DNA from: UBA1801 sp035353395 | GTDB taxonomy: Bacteria > Acidobacteriota > Holophagae > Holophagales > Holophagaceae | Reading direction: 5' to 3' | DNA: 23,630 nt | Assembly: GCA_035353395.1 (NCBI GenBank) | Contig: DAOPZL010000042.1 | Span: forward strand, 1-23,630 | Part shown: in pieces, positions 1-8,277 of the stretch | Layout: every line of letters begins with the position of its first letter | Numbering within the stretch: the stretch's first letter is position 1 | Position numbers and translations under genes: made by a program | Notes under the pieces: generated by a model | What the model was told of the DNA's origin: nothing | The model's database searches: none | The model's input: the letters and a program-made list of their open reading frames with translations, nothing else

Positions 1-5
1 CCGGC

Positions 6-3000
6 TCAGTACTGGTAGCCCGCCGAGACGAGGATGCCCTTCATGGCCGTGTCCTCCTCGGACTGGGAAAGGGGCTTGCCCAGGATCCGCTTCAGGTCCG
101 CGGCATATTCCAGCTTGATGGGAAGTCCCAGCTTCAGGATCAGCCCCAGGCCGAGGGTGGTCCTGAGGTGCGGGAACGGCGCCGGGTCCCCCGGCTCGCG
201 CTTCGCCGGGTTCAGCTTCGCGTAGACCTGCCCCGAATCCGCGAAGACCTCCCCCCAGACGGTCTGGCTGCCCAGGATCGGGAAGCGGTACTCCAGGTTG
301 AGCACCACCAGCCCCTGCCCGCCCAGCGGGATCGTCTTGGTCCCCGTCTGGACCGCGGTCCCGCCGGCGTAGTCGTAGACCGGCAGCTTCCCGGTGGGTC
401 CGAGCATGTCCGGCTCCACGCCCCGCACGGTGAAGGGGCCCCCGGCGAAGAACCGCTCCGTCAACGGAAGGTTGTCGGCCGTCGCCGTGGTGGGCCTGGC
501 CAGGCCGAGCCGCGCGGAGGCCATGACCACGCCCTTGCTGGCCTGTTCGCCGAAGGACCAGTACCACTGGTGCCTCATGTCCAGCTTCACGTAGCTGTAT
601 TCGGCCCCGGTCCCGAACAGCTGGTTCGCCATCTCCAGCCTGGCCTGGAAGAAGGTGCCGTCCTTGGGGTCGAGGGGATGGTCCCGCTTGTCCCGCGTGA
701 ACTGGAAGAACGGGGCGCTGATCACCGTGAGGGATCCGGGCACGCCCGCCAGCGTGAACAGGTCCTCCTGCATGATGCCCTCCGCGTTGGCCTGGATCCC
801 GATGCGCTCGTAGCGATGCCCCAGCCTGAGCGTCTGGAAATCCCCCACCTTCCAGTCGAAAGTGTTGGTGAGCTGCCGCCGCCGCGCCTTGTAGGCCGCC
901 TGGTTCTCCTCGATGTAGGCCGCCTCCGCCCGGTACTGGATGCGGTCGCTGATGAGCCCCTTCAGCCCCCCGGGAAGGAACCACGGATCGGTGTAGCCGA
1001 CGCTGTAGCTGTCCAGGGAGCGGTCGAAGGTCCCGGTGGGAAACCACCGGCGCAGGGTCGGGTTGTCGATGGTGGCGTCCCCGGCGCGGATCCCGAAGTC
1101 CAGGGTCCGGCCCATTCCCAGGAAGTTCTGGCGCTGGGCGCCCGCGCCCACATGGTAGCCGTGGCTCTTGTCGTAGCCGAAGCCCGAGTTCAGCACCCAG
1201 GGGGACCGCTCGTCGGCGCGCAGGAACAGGTCGCCTTCCTCCCAGGGCAGGGGCCCCCCTTCCTCGGGCACCTGGGCCAGGTTCATCATGTCGATCCGCT
1301 GATAGGCCCCCAGGTTCGCGAGGTTCGACTGGGTCCTCGACAGCTTGCCCGGGTCCAGGGGCATGCCCGGCTCCAGGGTGTTCTCGCGGAGCACGGCCTT
1401 GGCCTTCGTGGAGTCGGAGCCCTGGACCACGAGGCGGTTCACGGTGACGCGGGGCTCGTCGGGAACGGTGATCTGGACGATGTAGCCGTGTTCGCTGGGA
1501 TTCAGCCTCAGCTTGGGCATGGGCCTCTGCAGGCCGAGGGCGCCCAGGCGCTGGCGGAGCGTCGAATAGACCAGGGCCAGGTCGCTCTTGACGAAGGGGA
1601 TCGACTTGCTGGTCGTGAGGGTGAACGTCCGGACCTCCGGCCGCGCGGGATCCAGGCTTTCCCGCAGCGTGCCGGCCACGTCCTCCGCGGCGGCCCGGTC
1701 GCTGCGGTAGACGCGGGTGGAGGCGTCCGGCTGGGATTCGACGACCAGCCGCTCCGAGAGGATCAGCGGGAGGCATTCCGCCAGCGCCCAGGGCTGCCAG
1801 GAAGGATCCGAAGGCACCTCCAGGACGATCCGGTCCAGGGCCTGGTAGGCGCCTTCCCGCACCTGGAAGACCAGCTTCGTCTTGCCGTCCACCCGCTCCA
1901 TGGGCGGCCGGCGGATGGAGACGTCGGGGTAGCCTCGGCTCCAGTAGAGCGCCTTGACGCGGTCCTCCAGTTCATTGATCAGCTCGGGCGTGGCCGTGGG
2001 AGCCCCCAGGGACCAGACGCCGGAGGGCAGTGCGGCGGCCTTCTGCAGGTCGGCCTCCGGGATGTCCTTGTTCTTCTCGAAGCGCACCTCGCTGATCCGG
2101 GTCTTGACCCCGGGCTGGACCGAGAAGGTGATGGACACCTCCTGAGGCTTCTCCGCGGTCCCGCGCAGGATCTCCCGGCGATGCCCGACCTGGGCCTCGA
2201 GATAGCCTTCGTCCCGGAGGAAGCGCAGGATCTTCCGGTCCCCCTCGTCCAGCAGCTCGGGACTGTAGCGCCCGGCCCGGGCCAGCGGCACGAGGTCCTC
2301 CAGGTCCTTCCACCAGAAGGACCAGTCGCCTTCCTTCCTGATCCTGACCACCGGCCCCGGGGCGACCTTCAGCGCCAGGCGGCCCGAGGCCTCGTCCCAG
2401 GCGAACTCCGCCGTTCCCTCCAGCCGGTGGTCGGCGACCAGGCGATGCCGCAGGGCATCCAGTGCCTGGCGCTGGAGGCCGGCCGTCCAGAGGCTCTTCC
2501 CGGGCTGGATCTCCGTCAAGTCCTTGAGGGTTCTCGCGCTGTAGGGCGAGGGGTCTCCCTCCACCTCCAGCGCCCGCACCAGGGCCGGAGCGCCCGTGTC
2601 GATGTCGATCACCAGCCGCGCACCCTGCTCCTGGCGGTCGATCCGGACCTTGGCGCCGAGGTAGCCGGCCTCCTGCAGGCGGCGCTCGGCCTCCAGCTGC
2701 CACCGCTGGATCCGCAGGTCCCCCGCCCGGCTGCCCTTGTGCATCCCCGTGAACAGGTTCTTCAGCAGGGACCTGGGCACCGTGCCGCGGATCTCCCGGG
2801 ATTCGATGGCGGGCCAAGGATCCAGGCCGACCTTGGCCAGGAGTCCCTTCGGGCCTTCCTCCAGGCTGCCGTCCACGGTCCGGAACCGGTCGGTGGCCCG
2901 CACCGCGGCCAGGGCCATCCGGAAGCCGTCGTCTCCCAGGGGCTTCCCGGCGACGAGCCCCAGGGCGGCGGAGGCATAGCTCTGGTCGTCCGGCGATCCC

Positions 3001-3122
3001 CCCGTGATCTCCACGGCGCCGAGCGTCCCGCGGGGGGCCGCCGGGGCCGGGACCGCCTGCCCGACCGCCCCTGGCACCGCCAGGAGCAGACCGATCAGCG
3101 CTGCGGGCCGGGAGAATCGCAT
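6..3122 (-). CDS. Omp85/BamA-like outer membrane protein with many POTRA-like repeats
   Basis: This 1038-aa protein starts with a signal peptide (basic MRFSR, then a hydrophobic stretch, likely cleaved near residue 22). A long periplasmic part follows, with repeated POTRA-like units recognisable by the recurrent Gly-Tyr turn before a beta strand (about residues 152, 306 and 397). The C-terminal third, from about residue 640, has alternating beta-strand character. A VRG motif near residue 898 matches the conserved barrel-lumen loop of Omp85 proteins. The family inserts or exports proteins at the outer membrane. The length exceeds classical BamA (about 800 aa), and no skp, lpxD or other bam neighbour is visible, so it may be a BamA or TamA-like paralogue. 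The last residue is Tyr rather than the usual Phe of the beta-signal. Its ATG overlaps the stop of the upstream STAS gene by one base, so translation is probably coupled. Confidence 0.88.
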   Translation of the reverse strand: MRFSRPAALIGLLLAVPGAVGQAVPAPAAPRGTLGAVEITGGSPDDQSYASAALGLVAGKPLGDDGFRMALAAVRATDRFRTVDGSLEEGPKGLLAKVGLDPWPAIESREIRGTVPRSLLKNLFTGMHKGSRAGDLRIQRWQLEAERRLQEAGYLGAKVRIDRQEQGARLVIDIDTGAPALVRALEVEGDPSPYSARTLKDLTEIQPGKSLWTAGLQRQALDALRHRLVADHRLEGTAEFAWDEASGRLALKVAPGPVVRIRKEGDWSFWWKDLEDLVPLARAGRYSPELLDEGDRKILRFLRDEGYLEAQVGHRREILRGTAEKPQEVSITFSVQPGVKTRISEVRFEKNKDIPEADLQKAAALPSGVWSLGAPTATPELINELEDRVKALYWSRGYPDVSIRRPPMERVDGKTKLVFQVREGAYQALDRIVLEVPSDPSWQPWALAECLPLILSERLVVESQPDASTRVYRSDRAAAEDVAGTLRESLDPARPEVRTFTLTTSKSIPFVKSDLALVYSTLRQRLGALGLQRPMPKLRLNPSEHGYIVQITVPDEPRVTVNRLVVQGSDSTKAKAVLRENTLEPGMPLDPGKLSRTQSNLANLGAYQRIDMMNLAQVPEEGGPLPWEEGDLFLRADERSPWVLNSGFGYDKSHGYHVGAGAQRQNFLGMGRTLDFGIRAGDATIDNPTLRRWFPTGTFDRSLDSYSVGYTDPWFLPGGLKGLISDRIQYRAEAAYIEENQAAYKARRRQLTNTFDWKVGDFQTLRLGHRYERIGIQANAEGIMQEDLFTLAGVPGSLTVISAPFFQFTRDKRDHPLDPKDGTFFQARLEMANQLFGTGAEYSYVKLDMRHQWYWSFGEQASKGVVMASARLGLARPTTATADNLPLTERFFAGGPFTVRGVEPDMLGPTGKLPVYDYAGGTAVQTGTKTIPLGGQGLVVLNLEYRFPILGSQTVWGEVFADSGQVYAKLNPAKREPGDPAPFPHLRTTLGLGLILKLGLPIKLEYAADLKRILGKPLSQSEEDTAMKGILVSAGYQY

Positions 3123-3457
3123 CAGAACCCCGCGATGGCGTCCGCTTCGGTGTCCGTCACGGAGAAGACGGAATTCAGGCTGGTCATCTTGATGAGGTTG
3201 GAGATGCGGGCGTTCAGGCAGCAGATCCGGAGATCCCCTCCCCGGTTCTTGATCGAGGTGTAGCAGCCCACCAGCTCGCCGACCCCCGAGGAATCCAGGT
3301 AGGTGACCTTGCTGAAGTTGATGACCATCTTCCGGGCCCCCTCCTCCAGGAAGTGCTGCACGGCCTCCCCGAGTTCCTGGTCGCCGTCCCCCAGGACGAT
3401 CTTCCCTTCCGGATAGAGGACGGTGATGTCCTTGTGTGTCCGATTCATCATGGTCAT
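3122..3457 (-). CDS. STAS-domain anti-sigma factor antagonist (RsbV/SpoIIAA type)
   Basis: This 111-aa protein is a single STAS domain. The phosphorylation-site signature LDSSGVGEL lies at residues 54-62, with Ser57 the likely phosphoacceptor. It is followed by the typical helix and a GGDLRI strand. In the RsbV/SpoIIAA family the unphosphorylated protein binds a kinase/anti-sigma factor and frees a sigma factor or other partner. No cognate kinase or PP2C phosphatase gene lies in the window. The gene is divergent from flgB and is first in an operon with the Omp85 protein (stop and start share one base). The start is the first of three nearby ATGs (residues 1, 3, 4), and the true one could be any of them. 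MlaB-like transport roles are also known for single STAS domains, but the DSSG signature favours the regulatory type. Confidence 0.85.
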   Translation of the reverse strand: MTMMNRTHKDITVLYPEGKIVLGDGDQELGEAVQHFLEEGARKMVINFSKVTYLDSSGVGELVGCYTSIKNRGGDLRICCLNARISNLIKMTSLNSVFSVTDTEADAIAGF

Positions 3458-3600
3458 GGCGGGTCCTGGAAGGGCAGGTTCACGATTCGAATCATTAAGG
3501 ATACGCTGCTGGTCCGCCCAGGGTGAAGATCCAGGCCGGCATGAACCGTGCAGGATCAGGCCGGTGCCTGCCGGGTGCAGGCCATTTCTGCAGGGTTTCC
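3458..3600. promoter_or_regulatory. Divergent control region between the STAS gene and flgB
   Basis: This 143-bp spacer has an AT-rich island in an otherwise GC-rich window. Reading toward the STAS gene there is a possible sigma70-like pair: TTCACC (complement of 3522-3527) and TATCCT (complement of 3498-3503), 18 bp apart. A perfect 10-bp palindrome (3484-3493) lies where transcription would start. For flgB, no convincing sigma70, sigma28 or sigma54 promoter was found by eye. A 6-bp hairpin (3566-3571 with 3577-3582) lies 18 bases before the flgB ATG. Confidence 0.35.
3484..3493. repeat. 10-bp perfect palindrome GATTCGAATC, possible operator
   Basis: GATTCGAATC equals its own reverse complement and sits in the AT-rich part of the divergent spacer, overlapping the predicted start of STAS transcription. 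It could be an operator half-site pair, but a single 10-bp palindrome may also occur by chance. Confidence 0.25.
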
Positions 3601-4020
3601 ATGTTCGACCTCGTCTCCTCCAATTCCCTGATCCAGGCCATGGACCGGAGCATGACGCTGGCCACCCGCCGCATGACCCTCATCGCCTCCAACATGGCCA
3701 ACATCGACACGCCCGGGTACCACACCCAGGACTTCAGCTTCGAGCAGGCGCTCAAGACCGAGCTGGCCCCCCAGAGTGGGAACCAATTGCCCATGTCCCG
3801 GACCGACCGGAACCACTTCGGCGGCCAGGCGGGTGCCGGCCTGCCGTCCTCCACGGACGAGGCCCGCCCGAGCTACGAGCGCAACGACGGCAACGACGTG
3901 AACCTGGACCAGGAATCCCTGAAGCTCGCCCGCACCCAGAACGCCTATGTCCTGAGTTCCAGCTTCGCCCAAGTGGAGTTGAAGAAGATCCGCACCGCGA
4001 TCACCGACGCGAAGGCATAA
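3601..4020 (+). CDS. flgB: Flagellar basal-body rod protein FlgB
   Basis: FlgB is a proximal rod subunit exported by the flagellar type III apparatus into the periplasm. The 139-aa product has the rod N-terminal signature: helix, then IASNMANIDTPGY, the conserved N-N/D-T-P-G-Y type motif of rod and hook proteins. The C-terminal helix contains SLKLARTQNAYVLSSSF. The length fits the family. The frame stays open upstream to 3523, but I chose the ATG at 3601 because the protein then begins MFDLVSSNSLIQAMD, as FlgB proteins do. An AGGG sequence lies 8 bases upstream. It is the first gene of the flagellar operon and lies 3 bp before flgC. Confidence 0.95.
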   Translation: MFDLVSSNSLIQAMDRSMTLATRRMTLIASNMANIDTPGYHTQDFSFEQALKTELAPQSGNQLPMSRTDRNHFGGQAGAGLPSSTDEARPSYERNDGNDVNLDQESLKLARTQNAYVLSSSFAQVELKKIRTAITDAKA

Positions 4021-4023
4021 CCC

Positions 4024-4446
4024 ATGGGTTTCAACCAGATCACCGACATCGCCGCTTCCGGAATGGCCGCCCAGCGCCTCCGGGTCCAGCTCATCGCCGC
4101 CAACGTCGCCAACAGCGAGACCACCCGGACCCCCGAGGGGGGTCCCTTCCGCCGGAAGGACGCGGTGTTCGAGGTGGCCCCCATGGGCAAGACCTCGGAC
4201 GGCATGGAGATGACGGGGGTCCAGGTGAGTTCGATCGTGGCCTCCGCCGAGCCCTTCGTCTCCCGCTACGAGCCGAACCATCCCGACGCCAACGCCGAGG
4301 GGATCGTCCAGTACCCCAACGTCAACCCGGTGGAGGAGATGGTGAACCTGACGGAGGCCACCCGGGCCTTCGACGCCAACGTGGCCGTGGTCCGGGCCGC
4401 CAGGAACATGGCTCTTTCGGCCCAGGACTTGCTTCGAGTGCAGTGA
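4024..4446 (+). CDS. flgC: Flagellar basal-body rod protein FlgC
   Basis: The 140-aa product is a proximal rod subunit that stacks with FlgB. The N-terminal rod helix contains GMAAQRLRVQLIAANVANSE. It is followed by the FlgC-specific segment GGPFRRKDAVFE. The C-terminal segment YPNVNPVEEMVNLTEATRAF and the following helix to LLRVQ form the other half of the coiled rod domain. Length and both termini match the family. It starts 3 bp after flgB and belongs to the same operon. Confidence 0.96.
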   Translation: MGFNQITDIAASGMAAQRLRVQLIAANVANSETTRTPEGGPFRRKDAVFEVAPMGKTSDGMEMTGVQVSSIVASAEPFVSRYEPNHPDANAEGIVQYPNVNPVEEMVNLTEATRAFDANVAVVRAARNMALSAQDLLRVQ

Positions 4447-4510
4447 CGGTTTTCTGACTGGCATCTCCTGCCGCGGGACCCCATCCTGATGACGTAGCAT
4501 CGAGAACCCC

Positions 4511-4816
4511 ATGGACCCCCTCAACCTCAACCCGGTCTCTTCCCTGCCCTCCCTGCCCGACCTGGGACAGGCGGGCGGCGAGCCTGCGGCCGAGAACACG
4601 AATTTCTCGGACATCCTGAAGCAGGCCCTCCAGGAAGTGGACGCCGCCCAGCACACCGCCGAGCAAGAGGTACGGAACTTGATGACTGGAGAATCCACTG
4701 ACATGCACACGGCGATTCTGGCGGTCCAGAAGGCCGATGTCAGCTTCCAGATGATGATGGCCGTAAGGGGCAAGCTGATCGATGCCTACCGCACTGTCAT
4801 GCAGATGCAGATGTAG
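4511..4816 (+). CDS. fliE: Flagellar hook-basal body complex protein FliE
   Basis: FliE is the small adaptor joining the FliF MS ring to the proximal rod. The 101-aa length is typical. The C-terminal half carries the family signature: DMHTAILAVQKADVSFQMMM, then VRGKLIDAYRTVMQMQM, the conserved helix ending in M-x-M. The N-terminal 35 residues are Pro/Leu-rich and variable, as usual. It lies 64 bp after flgC, a longer spacer than most in the operon. The ATG has no good Shine-Dalgarno sequence; only a weak CGAGAA lies upstream. Confidence 0.94.
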   Translation: MDPLNLNPVSSLPSLPDLGQAGGEPAAENTNFSDILKQALQEVDAAQHTAEQEVRNLMTGESTDMHTAILAVQKADVSFQMMMAVRGKLIDAYRTVMQMQM

Positions 4817-4847
4817 CGGTTAGTTCGCCGGCCATCGAAAGGATCCC

Positions 4848-6533
4848 ATGGCTGGCGAGAACGACCTCACCTCCCAATTCCAGAAAGCCTTCCAGAGCAT
4901 GACCGTCACCCAGAAGGTGATGGTGGGAGCCATCCTGGCGATCGCCATCATGGCCCTGGCGGGAATAGGCATCTGGTCCTCCCAGGAATCCATGGCCACC
5001 CTCGCCACGAACCTGGCGCCCACGGACGCCAACGCGATCGTGGAGCAGCTGAAGAAGCAGAACATCCCCTACGACCTCAGCTCCGACCAGCGGACCATCC
5101 TGGTGCCCGAGAAGCGGGTGGGGGAACTGCGCCTGAGCATGGCCGGACAGGGCCTGATGACCGGGGACAAGCTGGGCTTCGAGAAGCTGGAGACCCCCGG
5201 GCTCACGACCACGGACTTCAGCCAGAAGGTGGTGCACCGCCGGGCCGTGGAGGCGGATCTCTCCAAGACCCTCAAGGAAGGACTGCCCCAGCTGGTGGCC
5301 GAGGCCCGCGTCCACATCACGCCCATGAACGACAGCCCCTTCGTCACCGAGCAGCAGGACGCCAAGGCCTCCGTGCTCCTCAGGCTCCGGGGCGCCAAGG
5401 CGCTCTCGGACGAGAACACCCAGGGCATCGTCAACATCGTCGCCAACAGCGTGGAAGGCCTGAAGCCGGAGAACGTGGTCGTGGTGGACCAGTTCGGCCG
5501 GATCCTCTCCAGGAGCGGCCAGGACGCCACGGTCGGCGCCTCGGACAGCCAGAAGAAGATCCAGCGCGAGGAGGAGGACTACCTCGTCCGGCGCGTCACC
5601 GAGCTCCTGGAGCCCGTGGTGGGCCTGGGGAAGGTCCGCGCCACCGCCCACGTGGACATGGACTTCGACAAGGTGAAGATCAACGAGGAGCGGTTCGACC
5701 CCCAGAGCCAGGTGGAGCGCTCCGTCCAGCAGAAGGACCTGCAGACCGTCAAGCGGTCGGGCACGACCGGCGTGCCGGGGACGCCCTCGAACGTGGCCCC
5801 GGCCACGGGCGGAGCCCTCCCCGCCGGCGTCCTGGAAAGCACCACCCAGAAGGACGTGACGACCAACTACGAGATCAGCAAGACCCTGCAGTCCACGGAG
5901 CGGGCGCCGGGAACCGTCAAGCGGGTCTCCCTGGCGGTGATCGTGGACCACGCGACCCTCTGGGACAAGGATCCCAAGGGCGAGCCCGTGGAGAAGCTCC
6001 AGCCCCGCACCGCCGAGGAACTCAAGAAGTACCGCGACCAGGTGGCGGCGGCCGTGGGCATCCAGGACAAGCGGGGCGACCAGCTGACGGTCGAGAACAT
6101 CGCCTTCGCCCCCACCCTGAATCCGAAGGAGGAGGCGGACGCCGCCCGCCAGCAGTGGATCGACCTGGCCTGGAAATTTGCGCCCATGCTCGGATGGATC
6201 ATCATTGGGTTGATCGTATTCTTCATGGTGGTGCTGCCCATGCTCAGGAAACTCTCGGCCACCCTCAACAAGCCTTCCCCCCTGCGCATCCAGGGCGTCG
6301 AGGGCGCGGAAGGCGGGGTCCCCCATCCCCGGAAGATCACCCCCACCAAGTCCGTGGCCGAGCTGAACGCCGAGATCGAGGCGGAACTGAACGCGGAGGG
6401 GGCCTCCACCGCCCCGGAAGCCCAGCGGCGCCAGCTCATCAAGAAGCGCGTCCAGGAGAGCACCGTCCAGGACCCGGAAACCATCGCTTCCCTCATCCGC
6501 TCCTGGATGCTTGAAGACGCGGGCGGGAGGTAG
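4848..6533 (+). CDS. fliF: Flagellar MS-ring protein FliF
   Basis: FliF forms the inner-membrane MS ring, the platform for rotor and export gate. The 561-aa protein has an N-terminal transmembrane helix (about residues 24-43, VMVGAILAIAIMALAGIGIW). The periplasmic ring-building domains include the YscJ/FliF-type block with LSMAGQGLM and KVVHRRAVEADLSKTLKE. A variable loop near residues 300-330 precedes a second transmembrane helix (about 443-465). The cytoplasmic tail ends in TIASLIRSWMLEDAG, which matches the FliG-binding C-terminus. AAGGA lies 6 bases before the ATG. The stop is 3 bp before fliG, consistent with coordinated synthesis of the two rotor proteins. Confidence 0.97.
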   Translation: MAGENDLTSQFQKAFQSMTVTQKVMVGAILAIAIMALAGIGIWSSQESMATLATNLAPTDANAIVEQLKKQNIPYDLSSDQRTILVPEKRVGELRLSMAGQGLMTGDKLGFEKLETPGLTTTDFSQKVVHRRAVEADLSKTLKEGLPQLVAEARVHITPMNDSPFVTEQQDAKASVLLRLRGAKALSDENTQGIVNIVANSVEGLKPENVVVVDQFGRILSRSGQDATVGASDSQKKIQREEEDYLVRRVTELLEPVVGLGKVRATAHVDMDFDKVKINEERFDPQSQVERSVQQKDLQTVKRSGTTGVPGTPSNVAPATGGALPAGVLESTTQKDVTTNYEISKTLQSTERAPGTVKRVSLAVIVDHATLWDKDPKGEPVEKLQPRTAEELKKYRDQVAAAVGIQDKRGDQLTVENIAFAPTLNPKEEADAARQQWIDLAWKFAPMLGWIIIGLIVFFMVVLPMLRKLSATLNKPSPLRIQGVEGAEGGVPHPRKITPTKSVAELNAEIEAELNAEGASTAPEAQRRQLIKKRVQESTVQDPETIASLIRSWMLEDAGGR

Positions 6534-6536
6534 GCC

Positions 6537-7541
6537 ATGGGCAAGCTGAACGGCACCCAGAAGGCCGCGGTGCTCATGGTGGCCGTCGGGGACGACGTGG
6601 CCGCCAACATCTTCAAGTACCTGGAAGAGGATGAGATCCAGGCCATCTCCAAGGAGATCGCCCTCACCAAGCACGTGCAGCCGGAAGTCATGGACGAGGT
6701 CATGGAGGAGTTCCACACCATGACCCTGGCCAAGACGTACATCAGCCAGGGCGGCATCGAGTACGCCAAGAAGCTCCTCATCAAGTCCGTGGGCCCCGAG
6801 TCCGCCCGCAAGATCATCGACCGCCTCACCAAGGCCCTGGAGTCCTCGGCGGGCTTCAGCTCCATCGAGCGGGCCAATCCCCAGCAGCTCTCCAAGTTCA
6901 TCCAGAACGAGCACCCCCAGACCATCGCCCTCATCCTGGCCCACCTCAACGCCAGCCAGGCCGGGGACCTGATCGCCAGCCTGCCCGAGGCCCTGCGCGC
7001 GGACGTCGCCATGCGCATGGCGAACCTCCAGGAGATCAGCCCCGAGGTGGTGCGGCGCATCTCCCTGATCCTCGAGCAGAAGCTGGAGGCGCTGGGGTCC
7101 TTCGCGACGGAGGCCTACGGCGGCGTCCGCGCCGTGGCCGAGCTCTTCAACCGCATGGACCGCAGCGCCGGCCGCGTGGTGCTCGAGAAGATCGAGAACG
7201 AGAACCCCCAGCTCGCGGCCAGCATCCGGGACCTCATGTTCGTCTTCGACGACATCCTGCTCATCGACGACCTCGGCATCGCCGAGATCCTGAAGCGCGT
7301 GGACAAGAAGGCCCTCACCACCGCGCTGAAGGGCACCAGCGACGAGCTGCGCAACCAGTTCTTCCGCAACATGTCGAGCCGCGCCGTGGACCTGATGAAG
7401 GAGGAGATGGAGTTCATGGGCCCCGTCAAGCTCAAGGACGTGGAGAAGGCCCAGCACGAGATCGTCGAGATCGTCCGCCAGCTCGAAGAAGAAGGCGTCA
7501 TCAGCATCGGCGGCGGCGGGGGCGACGACTATGTCTCCTAG
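6537..7541 (+). CDS. fliG: Flagellar motor switch protein FliG
   Basis: FliG is the rotor protein that receives torque from the stator and switches direction with FliM. The 334-aa product shows all three parts. The N-terminal FliF-binding domain begins KLNGTQKAAVLMVAVGDD. The middle domain has the EHPQ motif (residues 125-128, EHPQTIALILAHL). The C-terminal torque domain contains MFVFDDILLIDDLGIAEIL (from residue 234), with the conserved acidic pairs D238/D239 and D244/D245, and later FFRNMSSRA. Length is standard. The 3' end overlaps the start of fliH by 11 bases, so the two are probably translationally coupled. Confidence 0.97.
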   Translation: MGKLNGTQKAAVLMVAVGDDVAANIFKYLEEDEIQAISKEIALTKHVQPEVMDEVMEEFHTMTLAKTYISQGGIEYAKKLLIKSVGPESARKIIDRLTKALESSAGFSSIERANPQQLSKFIQNEHPQTIALILAHLNASQAGDLIASLPEALRADVAMRMANLQEISPEVVRRISLILEQKLEALGSFATEAYGGVRAVAELFNRMDRSAGRVVLEKIENENPQLAASIRDLMFVFDDILLIDDLGIAEILKRVDKKALTTALKGTSDELRNQFFRNMSSRAVDLMKEEMEFMGPVKLKDVEKAQHEIVEIVRQLEEEGVISIGGGGGDDYVS

Positions 7542-8277
7542 CGGGTTCGCGAGGATCATTCCCGCGCGCGTCGCAGAAACGAAGGAGGTGGAGGCGTTCC
7601 CCTACCTCGCGGCCTCTTTCACCTCCCCCCTGCCCCTGGAGGAGGATTCCGCGGACGGCGACCAGCCCGTCTCCGCGGAAATCACCACGCCGGAGGAGAA
7701 CGCCAGGCGGCTGGCCTCCGTGGACCAGATCATCTACGACAAGCTCCAGCAGGCGGAGCGCCAGGCCCAGGACATCGCGCGGAAGGCCTACGAGGAAGGA
7801 TTCGAGGCCGGCGAGGCGGAGGGGAGGGCTTTCGGGGAGAGCCAGTACCGTTCCTACATCCAGCGCCTGGAGACCGCCCTCACGGACCTCTCCCAGTCGG
7901 CCGCCCTCCTGGGCCAGGCCACGGAGGAGGAGGTCATCTCCCTGGCCCTGGCCCTCGGGGAATACCTGGCCGCCCAGCAGATCGAGCAGTCTCCCCAGGC
8001 CATCCGCCCGCTCCTGGAATCGGTCCTGGAGAACCATCCCTTCAACGCGCCCGATTCCGCCGCCGCCCTGGTGGTCTTCCTGAATCCCAAGGACCTGGAG
8101 CAGCTCGGGGACACCTACGTCGGCTACCAGGGCGTCACCCTGCGGGAGGACCCGGAGCTGAGCCGCGGCAGCCTGCGCCTGGAAGCCGCCGAGGGCGTGC
8201 TCGAGGCGACCCTGGAGCGCCGGAAGGAGCGCCTCCTGGCGACCCTCCACCGCTGCCGCGAGAAGGGGCCGGCCTGA
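7531..8277 (+). CDS. fliH: Flagellar assembly protein FliH (export ATPase regulator)
   Basis: FliH binds the FliI ATPase as a dimer and links it to the C-ring. The 248-aa protein has a variable N-terminus. A charged helical region follows (about residues 60-110: DQIIYDKLQQAERQAQDIAR, then YEEGFEAGEAEGRAFGESQY) with the Gly-spaced pattern typical of FliH. The C-terminal FliH/YscL domain includes TEEEVISLALALGEYL. It overlaps fliG at the 5' end by 11 bases and fliI at the 3' end by one base (TGATG). Sequence conservation is low in this family, so position between fliG and fliI supports the call. Confidence 0.9.
   Translation: MSPSGFARIIPARVAETKEVEAFPYLAASFTSPLPLEEDSADGDQPVSAEITTPEENARRLASVDQIIYDKLQQAERQAQDIARKAYEEGFEAGEAEGRAFGESQYRSYIQRLETALTDLSQSAALLGQATEEEVISLALALGEYLAAQQIEQSPQAIRPLLESVLENHPFNAPDSAAALVVFLNPKDLEQLGDTYVGYQGVTLREDPELSRGSLRLEAAEGVLEATLERRKERLLATLHRCREKGPA

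Noticed and set aside
168..3263. 1031-codon open frame on the plus strand opposite the Omp85 gene
   Set aside because: It is an antisense shadow of a high-GC gene. Its product has no domain pattern and is His/Arg/Gly/Pro-rich, while the minus-strand product has signal peptide, repeats and barrel.
3571..3588. Sigma54-like TGGCCTGCACCCGGCA on the minus strand before the STAS gene
   Set aside because: Only the GG and GC cores match, and it lies about 120 bases from the start codon.
3523..3600. N-terminal extension of FlgB by 26 residues
   Set aside because: The extension lacks family similarity and the conserved FlgB start is MFDLVSSNSL at 3601.
4456..4471. Sigma54-like CTGGCATCTCCTGCCG upstream of fliE
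   Set aside because: Only 8 bases separate the GG and GC elements instead of 10, so the spacing is wrong.
4797..7559. 920-codon minus-strand open frame over fliE, fliF and fliG
   Set aside because: Low-complexity antisense frame opposite clearly conserved flagellar genes.
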